A DNA stretch of 64,000 bases from Haloarcula ordinaria (GCF_029338275.1 NZ_CP119789.1:1054001-1118000); one strand, 5' to 3'. Shown: positions 26,904 through 35,975, counted from the first letter of the stretch. Program-made: numbers and translations. Notes: generated by a model from the letters alone, not told the origin.

Positions 26904-27392
26904 CTACAACTCGGCTTCGGTCACCTGCACCGGTTCGTTGCCGTGGTCGTGCTCGACGACGACCCGGTCGGGAAGCCCGCCTTCGAACGTGGCCGTCGCC
27001 GTGTACTCGATCTCGACGATGGCTTCCGTGCACGCCTGGTCTTCGGTCCCCTCGCGGTCGGTCGTCCCGACAGTCACAGTCTGGGTGTTCGACTCTCGGT
27101 CGTAGTCGCTGCCCAGCAGCGTCGCGGTCTTGCACCCGTCGCTCCCCCAGATGACGCCCTCGACGACGACGCGTGACTCCTCGAAACGGACCGTCGCCTC
27201 GTCGCGCTCACCCCCGCTCGTCCGGTCGTCGACGACGAACTCGGTGTCCTGGAGCGTCGGCGACTGACTCGAGCCCGGTTCCGTGGTCTCGTCCGTGCCC
27301 GGGTCCTCGCCGTCGCCGCCCGACGACGAACACCCCGCCAGGAGTGCCGCGCCGGTCGCCGCCAGCCCATTCAGGAGCGTTCTCCGGTTCAT
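26904..27392 (-). CDS. Tat-exported lipoprotein, unknown function
   Basis: A 162-residue protein with a twin-arginine signal (MNRRTLLNGLAATGAALLAGC) ending in a lipobox LAGC, so Cys21 should be lipidated after Tat export. A Gly/Asp/Thr-rich linker leads to a ~110-residue beta-rich outer domain with a probable disulfide (GCKTAT and QACTEA). No known family recognised. It stands alone between rpa and tRNA-Arg. Confidence 0.8.
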   Translation of the reverse strand: MNRRTLLNGLAATGAALLAGCSSSGGDGEDPGTDETTEPGSSQSPTLQDTEFVVDDRTSGGERDEATVRFEESRVVVEGVIWGSDGCKTATLLGSDYDRESNTQTVTVGTTDREGTEDQACTEAIVEIEYTATATFEGGLPDRVVVEHDHGNEPVQVTEAEL

Positions 27393-27527
27393 ACTGCTCC
27401 TGACGTGCCCCCTGGATACGGCGTTTGTGTTCGCTCAAACCCGGCCTTGACCGTGGTGTGTCGCCCCGTCGCGTGGCGGTCGCCGAACCGTCACCCTTTT
27501 GAGCAGGACCCGCCTCCCTCGATATGA

Positions 27528-27600
27528 GTCCGGGTAGGGTAGTGGACTATCCTCTTGGCTTGCGGAGCCAGGGACCGGAGTTCAAATCTCCGTCCGGACG
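27528..27600 (+). tRNA. tRNA-Arg (GCG)
   Basis: A 73-nt cloverleaf including discriminator G: acceptor gtccggg/tccggac, anticodon stem ttggc/gccag with loop ttgcgga (anticodon GCG), T-arm cggag/ctccg with ttcaaat. No intron. Its last 20 bases recur twice downstream. Confidence 0.87.
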
Positions 27601-27943
27601 TTTCTCTGCAGCACGACACGGATACGAGGAGATTTGAACACGCGAGTCGCAGACCCGGAACGGCCGAACCGTGTGAGGCCGCACGCCCGGAACGTCTCGC
27701 CTCGGTTCAAATCTCCGTCCGGACGTTACACTTCCGGGAACAACTTCGCGAGCGACTGCCGTCTCGCTCGCTCTCGTGAGCGGTTATGCGGAGCCACGGA
27801 GATTTGAGCAGCGAAGTCGCAGCCCGGGAAGCGAACGAAGTGAGCGACCCGGCACGTCCTCACGCGTTCAAATCTCCGTCCGGACGCTACAGTTCCGCCA
27901 ACAAATCCGCAAGCGAAGCACCCCACTCCATGTACGCACCGCG
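27601..27943. repeat. tandem degenerate units carrying copies of the tRNA-Arg 3' end
   Basis: No gene. The last 20 bases of the tRNA (27581-27600) recur exactly at 27706-27725 and 27867-27886. Upstream of each copy lies an inverted partner: ggagatttgaac at 27628-27639 matches 27705-27716 reversed, and 27796-27807 matches 27868-27879 reversed. The sequences between are also similar (gtcgcag..ccgg, cacttccg/cagttccg). The layout looks like two diverged tandem units of roughly 125-160 bp, as left by successive integrations at a tRNA. Confidence 0.8.
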
Positions 27944-28189
27944 TTACTGCTGTCCGCCGTCGCCACCGCCGACGACGCCGTGGTACCGCGCGACCTCGTA
28001 GGCCGTCAACGCGGCGAACAGGACGACGACGGCGACGAAGAACACGAGGATGGCGTCGGTCCGCGTGTAGGGGCCGGGGAACCCGTTCTGCTGGAACAGG
28101 GGATAGCCTGCGAGCACCAGCGGGACGAACAGGAGGACGCCGGTCGCGAGCGCGGCCGACAGCTGGCTATACCTCCGCAGCAGGGTCAT
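27944..28189 (-). CDS. small two-helix membrane protein
   Basis: An 81-residue protein with two hydrophobic helices (~12-29 and ~45-67), a short loop and a Gly-rich acidic C-terminus. Its start overlaps the stop of the 28186 gene by four bases (ATGA), so it is translationally coupled to the 7TM/ATP-grasp protein and probably works with it. No family recognised. Confidence 0.75.
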   Translation of the reverse strand: MTLLRRYSQLSAALATGVLLFVPLVLAGYPLFQQNGFPGPYTRTDAILVFFVAVVVLFAALTAYEVARYHGVVGGGDGGQQ

Positions 28190-29880
28190 TGCTGCACCTC
28201 AACGGTGGCCGCTGTCCGTGGTGAGTCGACCGCCGGGGACTGCCAGCCGTTCCGTGCCCACTCGCGTGCTCGACGGACCCGTTCGTCGGCGGTGACGAAC
28301 TGGCTGGCCTCGCCCTGCGCCTCGACGAACCGGAGGCGGCCGAGGAGCCCCGCCATGTTGGCGTTCTGTATCCCGAGCCCGGGCCGGCGGTTCACCTCGA
28401 GTACCATGGGGCCGCGGTCCGCGTCGAAGACGATGTCGACGCCGGTGTAGCCGAGGCCGGTCGAAATCGCCGCCTCGGACACGATAGTGAGGACGGTCGA
28501 CCAGTCGGGAATCTCGAACGCGAGGGACGCGCCCGTGTCCGGGTGCGTGTCCACGAACGTCTGCCGGGTCTGCTGGTAGCCGCCGGACGCGACGCCCGTC
28601 GCGATGTCGACGGCGACGCCGACGGCGCCCACGTGGATGTTGGCGGTCCCCCGCGACTCCGCAGTCGGGAGGCGGACCATCGCCATCACGGGGTAGCCGT
28701 GTAGCGTGATGACTCGCAGGTCGGGGACGCCACCGGGTGCGCGGTCCGCCAGCAGACCGTCCGGAACGACCAGCTCCTCGACGAGCGCGCGGGTCCGGTC
28801 CCCGTAGTTCGTGACGCTCCCGAAGCAGATGTCCCGCGCGTGTGAGACGATTTCGTCGGCCGTCAGCTGGCCGCGGTTGGTGGTGAAGTGGCCGCTGGGG
28901 GCGTCGCGCCCGCTGACGACGAGGATGCGGTCGCCGCCGCTGCCGTCGACGGGCTTGACGACGAACAGGTCCCGCGTCTCGACGAGTTCACGGAGCGCGG
29001 CCAGGTCCTCGTCGCCGTCGACGACCATGAGCGTCTCCGGGGTCGGGATGCCGAGGCCGTGGAGGCGCTGTTTCATCCCCACCTTGTCGTAGCGCCCCAT
29101 CAGCGGGGCCGGGTTGTACCGGCTGATGAACTCCCGGTTGCGGACACGCATAGTGAGGACGTCGGCCGAGCGCTCTGTGGTGAGCGCTTGTCTGAGCGTC
29201 TGGAACCGGAGGTACTCCCCGAGGCGGACGTCAGTGCTCGCACCCAGCGCGATGTTGACCCCGGCGAGCACGACCCACAGTTCGGGGTTCTCGACGACGG
29301 CCGTGACCAGCGGGTCGTACCCGGCGACGAGATACGCCGCCCCGATCGCGAAGAGCGTGTACCCGAGCCGTCGCGCCGACGGCCCCCACCCGGACGCGGT
29401 GACGCCCTGGACGAACCGCTCTGCGTACCAGGTCGTCAGGATGACGGGGAACAGCAGGACCGCACTGAACGGCGGAACTCCCTGGAGCCGACCGACCGAC
29501 ACCATGACGTACACTGCGACGATGGCGACGACCAGCAACGTCGCGACGCGGTGGGCCGTCCCAAGGTCCAGGTTCGACAGCGCGACACGGGCCGAGACGG
29601 TGGCGACGAACACGTAGGCGACGAAGAGAAAGCCCCACAGCGGTCCGATGTCGAGCCACGCGAACGCCAGGATGACCGGTCCGAACACCCCGAACGTCGA
29701 CAGGCCGACCTCGTTGCGGAGGACGGCGATGACGGTCCCCGCGAGCATCAGCTGGAACGCGAACCGGAGCCCTTCGGACGCGGGGACGAACGCGGTTGCG
29801 TTCACCCGGAGATAGAGTGCGACGCTGGCCAGTCCGGCCAACAACAGTACCGCCGGTCCGTATTGCCCCCGAATATTCAT
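28186..29880 (-). CDS. seven-helix membrane protein fused to a RimK-type ATP-grasp ligase
   Basis: About 564 residues. The first ~230 form seven hydrophobic helices similar to the 7TM domain found with transglutaminase/ATP-grasp pairs. Residues ~265-545 are an ATP-grasp ligase of the alpha-L-glutamate-ligase-related group: FVVKPVDGSGGDRI (ATP-binding Lys), ALVEELVVPDG, DLRVITLHGYPVMAMVR, then GVDIVFDADRGPMVLEVNRRPG (metal-binding Glu and Asn). Such ligases join an amino acid to a carboxylate using ATP; the substrate is unknown. Start 29880 was chosen because a TATA box lies ~25 bp upstream; 29886 and 29937 are in-frame alternatives. Confidence 0.82.
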   Translation of the reverse strand: MNIRGQYGPAVLLLAGLASVALYLRVNATAFVPASEGLRFAFQLMLAGTVIAVLRNEVGLSTFGVFGPVILAFAWLDIGPLWGFLFVAYVFVATVSARVALSNLDLGTAHRVATLLVVAIVAVYVMVSVGRLQGVPPFSAVLLFPVILTTWYAERFVQGVTASGWGPSARRLGYTLFAIGAAYLVAGYDPLVTAVVENPELWVVLAGVNIALGASTDVRLGEYLRFQTLRQALTTERSADVLTMRVRNREFISRYNPAPLMGRYDKVGMKQRLHGLGIPTPETLMVVDGDEDLAALRELVETRDLFVVKPVDGSGGDRILVVSGRDAPSGHFTTNRGQLTADEIVSHARDICFGSVTNYGDRTRALVEELVVPDGLLADRAPGGVPDLRVITLHGYPVMAMVRLPTAESRGTANIHVGAVGVAVDIATGVASGGYQQTRQTFVDTHPDTGASLAFEIPDWSTVLTIVSEAAISTGLGYTGVDIVFDADRGPMVLEVNRRPGLGIQNANMAGLLGRLRFVEAQGEASQFVTADERVRRAREWARNGWQSPAVDSPRTAATVEVQQ

Positions 29881-29900
29881 ATGCATTATACGCGCCGCGA

Positions 29901-29910
29901 ATATATAAAC
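29901..29910 (-). promoter_or_regulatory. TATA-box-like promoter for the 7TM/ATP-grasp gene
   Basis: The stretch atatataaac (plus strand) is centred ~25 bp upstream of ATG 29880 on the minus strand. A second AT-rich stretch (29914-29921) could serve the start at 29886. A leaderless transcript is likely. Confidence 0.45.
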
Positions 29911-29952
29911 ACCATTTAAATTCAATATATGTACCACTCGATGACACGTGAC

Positions 29953-30984
29953 TCAGGGTGTCTTCGGCGGGAGATAGATCCTGACGACGTTGCCGCCGTC
30001 GCGGCGGTCGAACCGGAGTTCGCCGCCGAGTGACTCGACGCACCACTTCAATACGAACAGGCCCGTCCCGGACCCGTGTGCGGTGGTCGTGGTCTGTGTC
30101 AGGTCGTCGATGGCGTCGAGCTCGGTGTCCGGAATCGGCGGGGCGGTGTCGGCGACGCTGATCTCGACGCGGCCGGTGTTGGGCGAGGCCCCGACGGTGA
30201 TCTCGACCGTCGGGTCGCCGTCGTCGTGTCGGATGGCGTTGTCGACGGCGTGGGTCAGTGCGTGGTCGAACGTGTCGTCGATGTGAATCCACATCTCGTC
30301 CCGTTCTGCGACGGTGACGGTCGCGTCCGGATACCGCTCGCGAAGGGGCTCGACCACCTCGGCCACCGCGTCCGTCGCGTTCTCGAGCGTCCGGTCGGCG
30401 ACCGTCTCGGCCATCGCCCGGTCGATCTGCTTCACCGCCTCGGTCAACCGGGCGACCTCGCCAGCCTTGCGTCGGATGGTCTCGGCGTCGGTCCGAACGC
30501 GTTGCTCGTCGGCCTCGTCGCCGATGTGCTCGGCCCGCCCGGCGATGACGGTGACGTCGTTTCGGAGGTTGTGTCGGAGGACACGGGAGAACAGACCGAC
30601 CCGGCGCGTGGCCGTGTAGTGGTCCGTGATGTCGAACACTTCGGCGAGTACGCACCCCTCGCCCTGGGGCCCGTAATGCGAGAGCCGTATCTCGGTCCAT
30701 ATCAGTTCGCCGTCGGCGCGCTTGACCCGCCACTGGCACTGCTGGGGCTCGCCGTCAGCGGCCGCCCGCATCCACTTGCGGAGCTGTGTTCCACCGTCGG
30801 TCTGCGTGTTCGCGCTGTACTCGTCGATGGCCATCTCACGCAAGGCCGCGACGTCGTAGCCGAATATCGCCTCGATTCGGTCGTTCGCGTCGAGCACGGC
30901 ACCGGTCTCGGAATCGTACAACACGATGCCGACGTGTAACTGCTCGAATCGCGCAGGCAATCGCTCGTCAAACTGGACCGACAT
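29953..30984 (-). CDS. PAS-domain sensor histidine kinase
   Basis: A 343-residue soluble kinase. Residues ~10-125 are a PAS fold (VGIVLYDSETGAVLDANDRIEAIFGY). The dimerisation helix carries the haloarchaeal phospho-acceptor block RVLRHNLRND (~140). The HATPase domain has VDNAIRHDD (N box), SVADTAPPIPD (G1) and HGSGTGLFVLKWCVESLGGEL (G2). There is no membrane segment and no receiver partner nearby, so the signal and output are unknown. Confidence 0.9.
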   Translation of the reverse strand: MSVQFDERLPARFEQLHVGIVLYDSETGAVLDANDRIEAIFGYDVAALREMAIDEYSANTQTDGGTQLRKWMRAAADGEPQQCQWRVKRADGELIWTEIRLSHYGPQGEGCVLAEVFDITDHYTATRRVGLFSRVLRHNLRNDVTVIAGRAEHIGDEADEQRVRTDAETIRRKAGEVARLTEAVKQIDRAMAETVADRTLENATDAVAEVVEPLRERYPDATVTVAERDEMWIHIDDTFDHALTHAVDNAIRHDDGDPTVEITVGASPNTGRVEISVADTAPPIPDTELDAIDDLTQTTTTAHGSGTGLFVLKWCVESLGGELRFDRRDGGNVVRIYLPPKTP

Positions 30985-31140
30985 CGATGAGAGCTCTCGT
31001 CTTGACCTACAACGTGGTTACTATGACGGGTATATATCGCTCCCTCCTGCTCGGGAGCGGTATCGAGCCCGCACGTCTCCGGCCTCGGTGCCCGACGCCT
31101 TCGCCCCGCCGTTTTTGCTCGTTCCGCCCGTACTACGGCT

Positions 31141-31752
31141 ATGGACTCACACCTCCGGGCCGGTATCGCCGTCTACAACGCCGGCCGGTACCACGCCGCC
31201 CACGACGCCTGGGAGGACTACTGGCTGGATCTTGAGGCGGGCGACGACGAGCGGTTCCTCCACGGACTCATCCAGTTCACCGCCGTCGTCCATCACGCCC
31301 ACACCGGCAACTGGTCGGGCGCACAGGGGCTGGCCGAGAGCGCCGGCGAGTACCTCGCGGAACTCTCGGACGACTACCGGGGCGTGAACCTCAACGTCGT
31401 CCGGCCGTTCCTCGCGCGGGTGGCCGCGGATCCCGAACACGCCGAGCGGGTCGCCGTCCCGCTGCTCACCCACGAGGGCGTCGCACTCGACTACGAGGCG
31501 CTGGATTTCGACGCGACGGCCGTCGCCGCACAGGTTCTCGCGGAGGCCGACGGCTACGACGAGGAGGCGATCGAGGATGCGATCGGATACGCCCGCGAGG
31601 AACTGGCCGAGCGTGGCGAAGGCAGGTTCGTCGGGTTGCTGTTCTCGTTCGTCCGCGAAGACGAGAAACGGCCCGTCGTGGCTCAGCGACTCGTCCAGCA
31701 CGTCGAGCGGGAGCGAGGCAAAGACGCGGACGTCGAGAACCTGTTCGAGTAA
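31141..31752 (+). CDS. DUF309 family protein
   Basis: A 203-residue protein with the DUF309 core at ~8-70: YNAGRYHAAHDAWEDYWL, then LHGLIQFTAVVHHAHTGNWSGAQGL. The paired His/Glu positions suggest metal binding. The function of the family is not known. The gene is single and lies between a kinase and the convergent azf gene. Confidence 0.85.
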   Translation: MDSHLRAGIAVYNAGRYHAAHDAWEDYWLDLEAGDDERFLHGLIQFTAVVHHAHTGNWSGAQGLAESAGEYLAELSDDYRGVNLNVVRPFLARVAADPEHAERVAVPLLTHEGVALDYEALDFDATAVAAQVLAEADGYDEEAIEDAIGYAREELAERGEGRFVGLLFSFVREDEKRPVVAQRLVQHVERERGKDADVENLFE

Positions 31753-31815
31753 GCACGTACGAAGCGCGGTGGTGTGTCGCTCTCGACTACTCGTTCGGCT
31801 GTCGGGGTGGTGCCG

Positions 31816-32598
31816 TCAGTTCGTCGGGCCCGCGCCCTCGATGGGTTCGCCGTCGAAGGTGTACTCGGCGGAGTTGTCCTGTGGGTCGTAGCCCAGCACC
31901 TCCTTCGCGCGTTCGATGGAGTAGTACTTGCGGTCGTTGTCAGAGATACCGTAGACGATCTCGTACTCGTAGTCGGCCTCGAGCGCACACTGGTGGATGT
32001 GGGCACAGTCCGGGTAGGAGAGCCACATCGCCTGTCCGCGCTCGTACTCGACGGGCGGGTGATTGCGGGTGAGGTTCCCGATGCGGATGTTACACACGTT
32101 GATGCCGTACTCGTCGTGGTAGTACCGGCCCAGCACCTCGCCGGTCGCCTTCGAGACGCCGTAGAGGTTGCCCGGGCGGGGCAGTTCGGTGCCGTCGAGG
32201 CGGAAGTCGTCGTGCGTGCGGTACATCTCGGGCGTGCGCGTGTCGGTCTCGAAGGACCCGACGGCGTGGTTCGAGGAGGCGAAGACGAACTTCTCGACGC
32301 CCTCCTCGACAGCAATCTGGTACATCTTCTGGGTGCCGTCGATGTTGTTCGACAGCACGGAGTTCCATGGGGCCTCCGGCCGCGGGTCGCCGGCGAGGTG
32401 GATGACCGCGCCGACGCCGTCCATCGCCTCCCTGATGTCGTCAGTGTCGACGACGTCGCCGACGAGGTACTCGTGACCGGGGTTCTCCGCCGGCGGGTTG
32501 TGATACATGAGCCGCCAGTAGTACTCGTCCCCGATGCCCTCGAGGATGGCCTCCCCGACAGCGCCGCCAGCACCTGTGAGCAGAACCGGGTCGTCCAT
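31816..32598 (-). CDS. azf: NAD-dependent glucose-6-phosphate dehydrogenase (Azf-like SDR)
   Basis: About 260 residues of an extended short-chain dehydrogenase. N-terminal GAGGAVGEAIL is the nucleotide-binding loop, HLAGDPRP follows, and the catalytic SS..A / YGVSK (Tyr-xxx-Lys) pair is present. Length and sequence style resemble the haloarchaeal Azf enzyme, which oxidises glucose 6-phosphate in the oxidative pentose phosphate pathway; close relatives include uronate dehydrogenases, so substrate is inferred. Start 32598 gives MDDPVLLTGAGG; an ATG at 32658 would add a poorly folding leader. Confidence 0.8.
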   Translation of the reverse strand: MDDPVLLTGAGGAVGEAILEGIGDEYYWRLMYHNPPAENPGHEYLVGDVVDTDDIREAMDGVGAVIHLAGDPRPEAPWNSVLSNNIDGTQKMYQIAVEEGVEKFVFASSNHAVGSFETDTRTPEMYRTHDDFRLDGTELPRPGNLYGVSKATGEVLGRYYHDEYGINVCNIRIGNLTRNHPPVEYERGQAMWLSYPDCAHIHQCALEADYEYEIVYGISDNDRKYYSIERAKEVLGYDPQDNSAEYTFDGEPIEGAGPTN

Positions 32599-32746
32599 TC
32601 GAGTAATGGGAAGTGAGCATGCAATAGGTAACTTGCGGTTCGATTCTGAGTGGTCCAACGGGGAGCAGCGACTGTCGACGGGGCGCTAACCGTCTGCTTT
32701 CGCGAGCCGACCCACAGTATTTATCCGGCCACCCCGACGTCCCCGT

Positions 32747-33094
32747 ATGGACCCCACGACCGCCCAGCTGGCCTGCTTCGAGGCCGGCGTCAAGTTCGGG
32801 TCGCTGTACCACCAGTTCGCCGGGACGCCAGTGAGCCCCGCGAGCGCGGACTCACTCGCGACGGCGATGGCGGAGGCCATCGAGAACCAGCCCCACTGTG
32901 AGTCGGTGACCGTCGACTTCGACGACGAGGCGCTCCGGGCGGCCATCGACGAGGGCGGCGCGGACTACACCGAACTCACCGGCCGACTCGTCGAGGTCGA
33001 GATGGTCATCGACTACGAGGGGACCACCGTCGAGACGAGCATGGCGATGGTCGACGGCTACCCGCTGATGCAGGTGGACGACGTCGCCGAGTGA
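32747..33094 (+). CDS. mptD: archaeal dihydroneopterin aldolase (MptD family)
   Basis: A 115-residue protein with the family pattern CFEAGVKFGSLYHQFAGTPVS near the N-terminus, the helix AMAEAIENQP, the Y.ELTGRLVEVEM strand and a C-terminal YPLMQVDDVAE. MptD converts 7,8-dihydroneopterin into 6-hydroxymethyl-dihydropterin in archaeal pterin/folate synthesis. It is divergent from azf. Assignment rests on recalled family motifs. Confidence 0.75.
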   Translation: MDPTTAQLACFEAGVKFGSLYHQFAGTPVSPASADSLATAMAEAIENQPHCESVTVDFDDEALRAAIDEGGADYTELTGRLVEVEMVIDYEGTTVETSMAMVDGYPLMQVDDVAE

Positions 33095-33195
33095 CCCGGC
33101 ACGCTGGGTGAGGACGGCTTCACCGGCGGCGTTCCTGGCTATAACCGTGTCATTCCTCCGAAAATTTTAGGCTCGTTCCTTGTGCAGCGGTCAGT

Positions 33196-34305
33196 ATGGC
33201 CCTCCACGCAGTCGGAAACATCGACGACGCGATCGACGCGACCAAGGCGTTCGTGTTACCGTTCGAGTTACGACGGTGGCTCAAACTGGCGTTCGTCGTC
33301 TTCTTCCTCGGTGGCGGCGGTGGCACCGGCGGTATCCAGAACATCGGTAATCTCGGGAACATCGGCGACGGCGGCGGTCCCGGTGGTCCCGGCGGTGGTG
33401 CGACCGGCGGCTTCTCGCTGACCGCACCGGTCGAGACGCTCCCCGCTCTCTCCGACGTCCTGTTCCAGGTCCCGGGCCCCGACGTTCCGGCCGACCCGAG
33501 CGGTGCGCTGGGCGGGCTCGGCGTGGCAGTGGTCGCTATCGCTGTCATCGTCATCCTGGCCATCGCCCTGGTCTTTGCCGTCGTCGGCGCGGTCATGGAG
33601 TTCGTCTTCACCAAGTCGCTCATCACCCAGGAGGTGCACGTCCGCCGGTCGTTCCGCAAGCACCTCGGCGACGGCCTCTGGCTCCTCGGCTTCCGCATCG
33701 TCCTGGGCATCCTGGGGCTGCTGGTGTTCGGCAGCATCTTGCTCGGCCTGTTCGCCCTGGTCGTGGGTGCCGACCTCGCGAACCTCGGGACCTCGGTGAT
33801 GCTCGGATCCATCGGCCTCGTCGTCGTCGTCATCGCGGCGGCGGCGCTCGTCCTCGGGACCATCTCGGGCTTCACGAACGTCTTCGTCGTCCCGTTGATG
33901 GTTCAGGGCGACGAGGGCATCCTCGCCGGCTGGGGCCGGCTCTGGTCGTCGATAACCGCCGAACCCAAACAGTACCTCGCGTACCTCTTTCTCTCGGTGG
34001 TCCTGGGCATCGGCGTCGGCATCGTCGGCGCCGTGCTGGGCGCCATCGCCTTCGTCGTCCTCGCCATCCCCTTCGGCATCGTCGGGGCGCTGTTCTGGTT
34101 CGCGCTGGGCGAGGGTCTCGCGTCGGGCGTCCTCGTCGGTATCGTCGCCTTGCTGTTCGTGCTGGCCCTGCTCGTGGTCGCGAACCTCATCAAGGCCCCG
34201 CTCCAGTCGTTCCTCCGGTACTACGCGATGCTGGTGCTGGGCGATATCGACGCCGACCTGGACCCCATCCCCGAGGTCCGGGCTTCGATTCGCGACGAGG
34301 CGTAG
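33196..34305 (+). CDS. multi-pass membrane protein (haloarchaeal, unknown)
   Basis: A 369-residue protein. After a short cytoplasmic N-terminus (AVGNIDDAIDATKAFVLPFELRRW) comes one hydrophobic segment with a Gly-rich loop, then about six strong transmembrane helices from ~105 to ~345. Charged loops such as QEVHVRRSFRKH recall membrane proteins with glycerophosphodiester-phosphodiesterase-like or DUF7544 annotation. No catalytic residues are evident. The gene is monocistronic. Confidence 0.8.
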   Translation: MALHAVGNIDDAIDATKAFVLPFELRRWLKLAFVVFFLGGGGGTGGIQNIGNLGNIGDGGGPGGPGGGATGGFSLTAPVETLPALSDVLFQVPGPDVPADPSGALGGLGVAVVAIAVIVILAIALVFAVVGAVMEFVFTKSLITQEVHVRRSFRKHLGDGLWLLGFRIVLGILGLLVFGSILLGLFALVVGADLANLGTSVMLGSIGLVVVVIAAAALVLGTISGFTNVFVVPLMVQGDEGILAGWGRLWSSITAEPKQYLAYLFLSVVLGIGVGIVGAVLGAIAFVVLAIPFGIVGALFWFALGEGLASGVLVGIVALLFVLALLVVANLIKAPLQSFLRYYAMLVLGDIDADLDPIPEVRASIRDEA

Positions 34306-34418
34306 GTCGGATTCGGTAGGCCACTTTCGGTTTTCCGAATATCGGAACGCTCGAGTCCGGCGATTACACTTTCACTTTCAGGCGGGCTTTTAATCCCTCC
34401 GGGTGTCAATCGTACACT

Positions 34419-34862
34419 ATGACACAGACCAGTCTGGACGACGACGAACTGTTCGGCGAAGCGGCCTCGGAGATGCGCTCCGACGTCGAGGCGTCGCTCG
34501 ACGAGGCCCGTGCGGCGCTCCCCGACGCCGACGCCGTCTGGGACGTCGAGGCCGACAACACGCTCGGCGTGCTCAACGCCCTGAAGACCGCCCTCGACGT
34601 CGGCGACGCCGAGGACCACCTGCGCGACGCCAAGAAGTGGTACACCATGGGCGAGCGCGCCGACGCCTTCGAGGACGCCGAGGACCTCGCCGAGGATATC
34701 GAGACCGTCGAGGAACTCGTCGAGACCGTCGAGGACGCCCGCGAACAGGTCGGGGACCTCACCGCGACGATTCCACAGCTGCGCAGCACGCTCGAGGAGT
34801 TCGCGGCCGACGACGAACAGGCCGACGCGGACGGTGACGCCGAGGCCGAGGCCGGCGCCTGA
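34419..34862 (+). CDS. acidic helical protein (DUF5790-like)
   Basis: A 147-residue very acidic, almost wholly helical protein. After the N-terminal LDDDELFGEAASEM it forms coiled-coil-like helices (~20-125) and ends in a disordered Asp/Glu/Ala tail. The style is that of conserved haloarchaeal DUF5790 proteins. No function known. Convergent with the creatininase-family gene, six bp apart. Confidence 0.75.
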   Translation: MTQTSLDDDELFGEAASEMRSDVEASLDEARAALPDADAVWDVEADNTLGVLNALKTALDVGDAEDHLRDAKKWYTMGERADAFEDAEDLAEDIETVEELVETVEDAREQVGDLTATIPQLRSTLEEFAADDEQADADGDAEAEAGA

Positions 34863-34868
34863 CCCGCC

Positions 34869-35582
34869 CTATCGTTCGCGCGTCGCGACCCGTGAAAGCA
34901 CCGTAGCAAGCGCTTCGCTCGCTTCGTCCAGCAGTGCGTCCCCGCGCTCGGCACTCGCCTCGCGGGGGTCACCCACAACGCCGTTCTCGCTGAACTCTAC
35001 CGTATCGTAGGTCAGGTTGACGCCTTCGACCCACTCGCCCCAGCCGTCGGCACCGTCCTCGGCGGCCGCTTCGAGGCGCGACTCGTCGACACTGTCGGGG
35101 TCGGTGTGCCACAGGAGACTGGTCTCGACTGGCCCGCCGTGACCCATGTCGTGTGCGTCGACCGCGTCGAACCAGGTAAACGGGACCGCGTAGGCGTCGT
35201 CGTGCCGAGTAATTTGGCCACAGACCTCGCGTAGTGCATCGACGTTGCCGCCGTGCCCGTTGACGACGACCACCCGGTCCCAGCCGTGGTGGGCCAGACT
35301 CGCGACCGTCTCGCGGACGTAGTCCCGGAAGGTGTCCTCGCTGACCCACAGCGTTCCGGCGAACTGCCGGTGCTCTTCGGCGACGCCGACGGGAACCGCC
35401 GGCGCGACGACCACCTCGTCCTCGTACGCGTCCGCGCCCGCCCTGGCGACCGCTTCGGCCGTCAGCACGTCCGTCCCCAGCGGCGCGTGCGGGCCGTGCT
35501 GTTCCGTGCTTCCGACCGGCAGCACCGCCAGGTCGGTGTCGACCGCGGCCGCGTCGGGCCACGTCGCCTCGGAGAGGTCCAT
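34869..35582 (-). CDS. creatininase-family amidohydrolase
   Basis: A 237-residue zinc amidohydrolase: metal-binding GSTEQHGPHAPLGTD near residue 25, VGVAEEHRQFAGT, VVVNGHGGNVDAL and DMGHGGPVETSL, all of the creatininase fold. In archaea a member of this family (ArfB) deformylates an intermediate of F420 and riboflavin synthesis; others act on creatinine or in mycofactocin maturation. Which applies here cannot be decided by sequence reading. Confidence 0.87.
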   Translation of the reverse strand: MDLSEATWPDAAAVDTDLAVLPVGSTEQHGPHAPLGTDVLTAEAVARAGADAYEDEVVVAPAVPVGVAEEHRQFAGTLWVSEDTFRDYVRETVASLAHHGWDRVVVVNGHGGNVDALREVCGQITRHDDAYAVPFTWFDAVDAHDMGHGGPVETSLLWHTDPDSVDESRLEAAAEDGADGWGEWVEGVNLTYDTVEFSENGVVGDPREASAERGDALLDEASEALATVLSRVATRER

Positions 35583-35693
35583 ACGGGCCGATGTGGCCCC
35601 GGCAGTACAAGCCTAGCGGTCACACCGGGCGGACTGCTCGCTCGGTCTACAGGTGACGAAAGCGCTATACCACGACATCCGGTACCAGGGGAT

Positions 35694-35813
35694 ATGATCG
35701 ACGGGTCGACGTGTCCGGTCTGCAGCGGCCACGTCTCGACGGACAACGGCACCGACTACGAGTGTGACGACTGCGGCCGGAACTTCGACACCGCCGACCT
35801 CTTCCTGCCGTAG
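35694..35813 (+). CDS. 39-residue zinc-ribbon protein
   Basis: A short reading frame coding for a single zinc ribbon: CPVC near residue 7, then ECDDC 16 residues later, followed by an acidic tail ending DTADLFLP. Four cysteines in two CxxC pairs and a normal haloarchaeal composition make it convincing despite its size. Such micro-zinc-finger proteins are frequent in haloarchaea. Confidence 0.75.
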   Translation: MIDGSTCPVCSGHVSTDNGTDYECDDCGRNFDTADLFLP

Positions 35814-35901
35814 TGGCACGGTGACGTCTCCCGTGATTCGACCGATGGCGCGCCGGCTATCGAAATCCTTTTTGATACCCTCGTCATCGCTTGAAGTGCG
35901 C

Positions 35902-35975
35902 GCCGCCTTAGCTCAGACTGGGAGAGCACTCGACTGAAGATCGAGCTGTCCCCGGTTCAAATCCGGGAGGCGGCA
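35902..35975 (+). tRNA. tRNA-Phe (GAA)
   Basis: A 74-nt cloverleaf including discriminator A: acceptor gccgcct/aggcggc, D-arm gctc/gagc, anticodon stem ctcga/tcgag with loop ctgaaga (GAA), T-arm cccgg/ccggg. No intron. A TATA-like run (tttttgata) lies about 30 bp upstream. Confidence 0.92.

Noticed and set aside
27555..28450. Open frames across the tRNA-Arg downstream repeats
   Set aside because: The repeated peptide-like patterns come from the tandem DNA repeats themselves, not from a protein gene.
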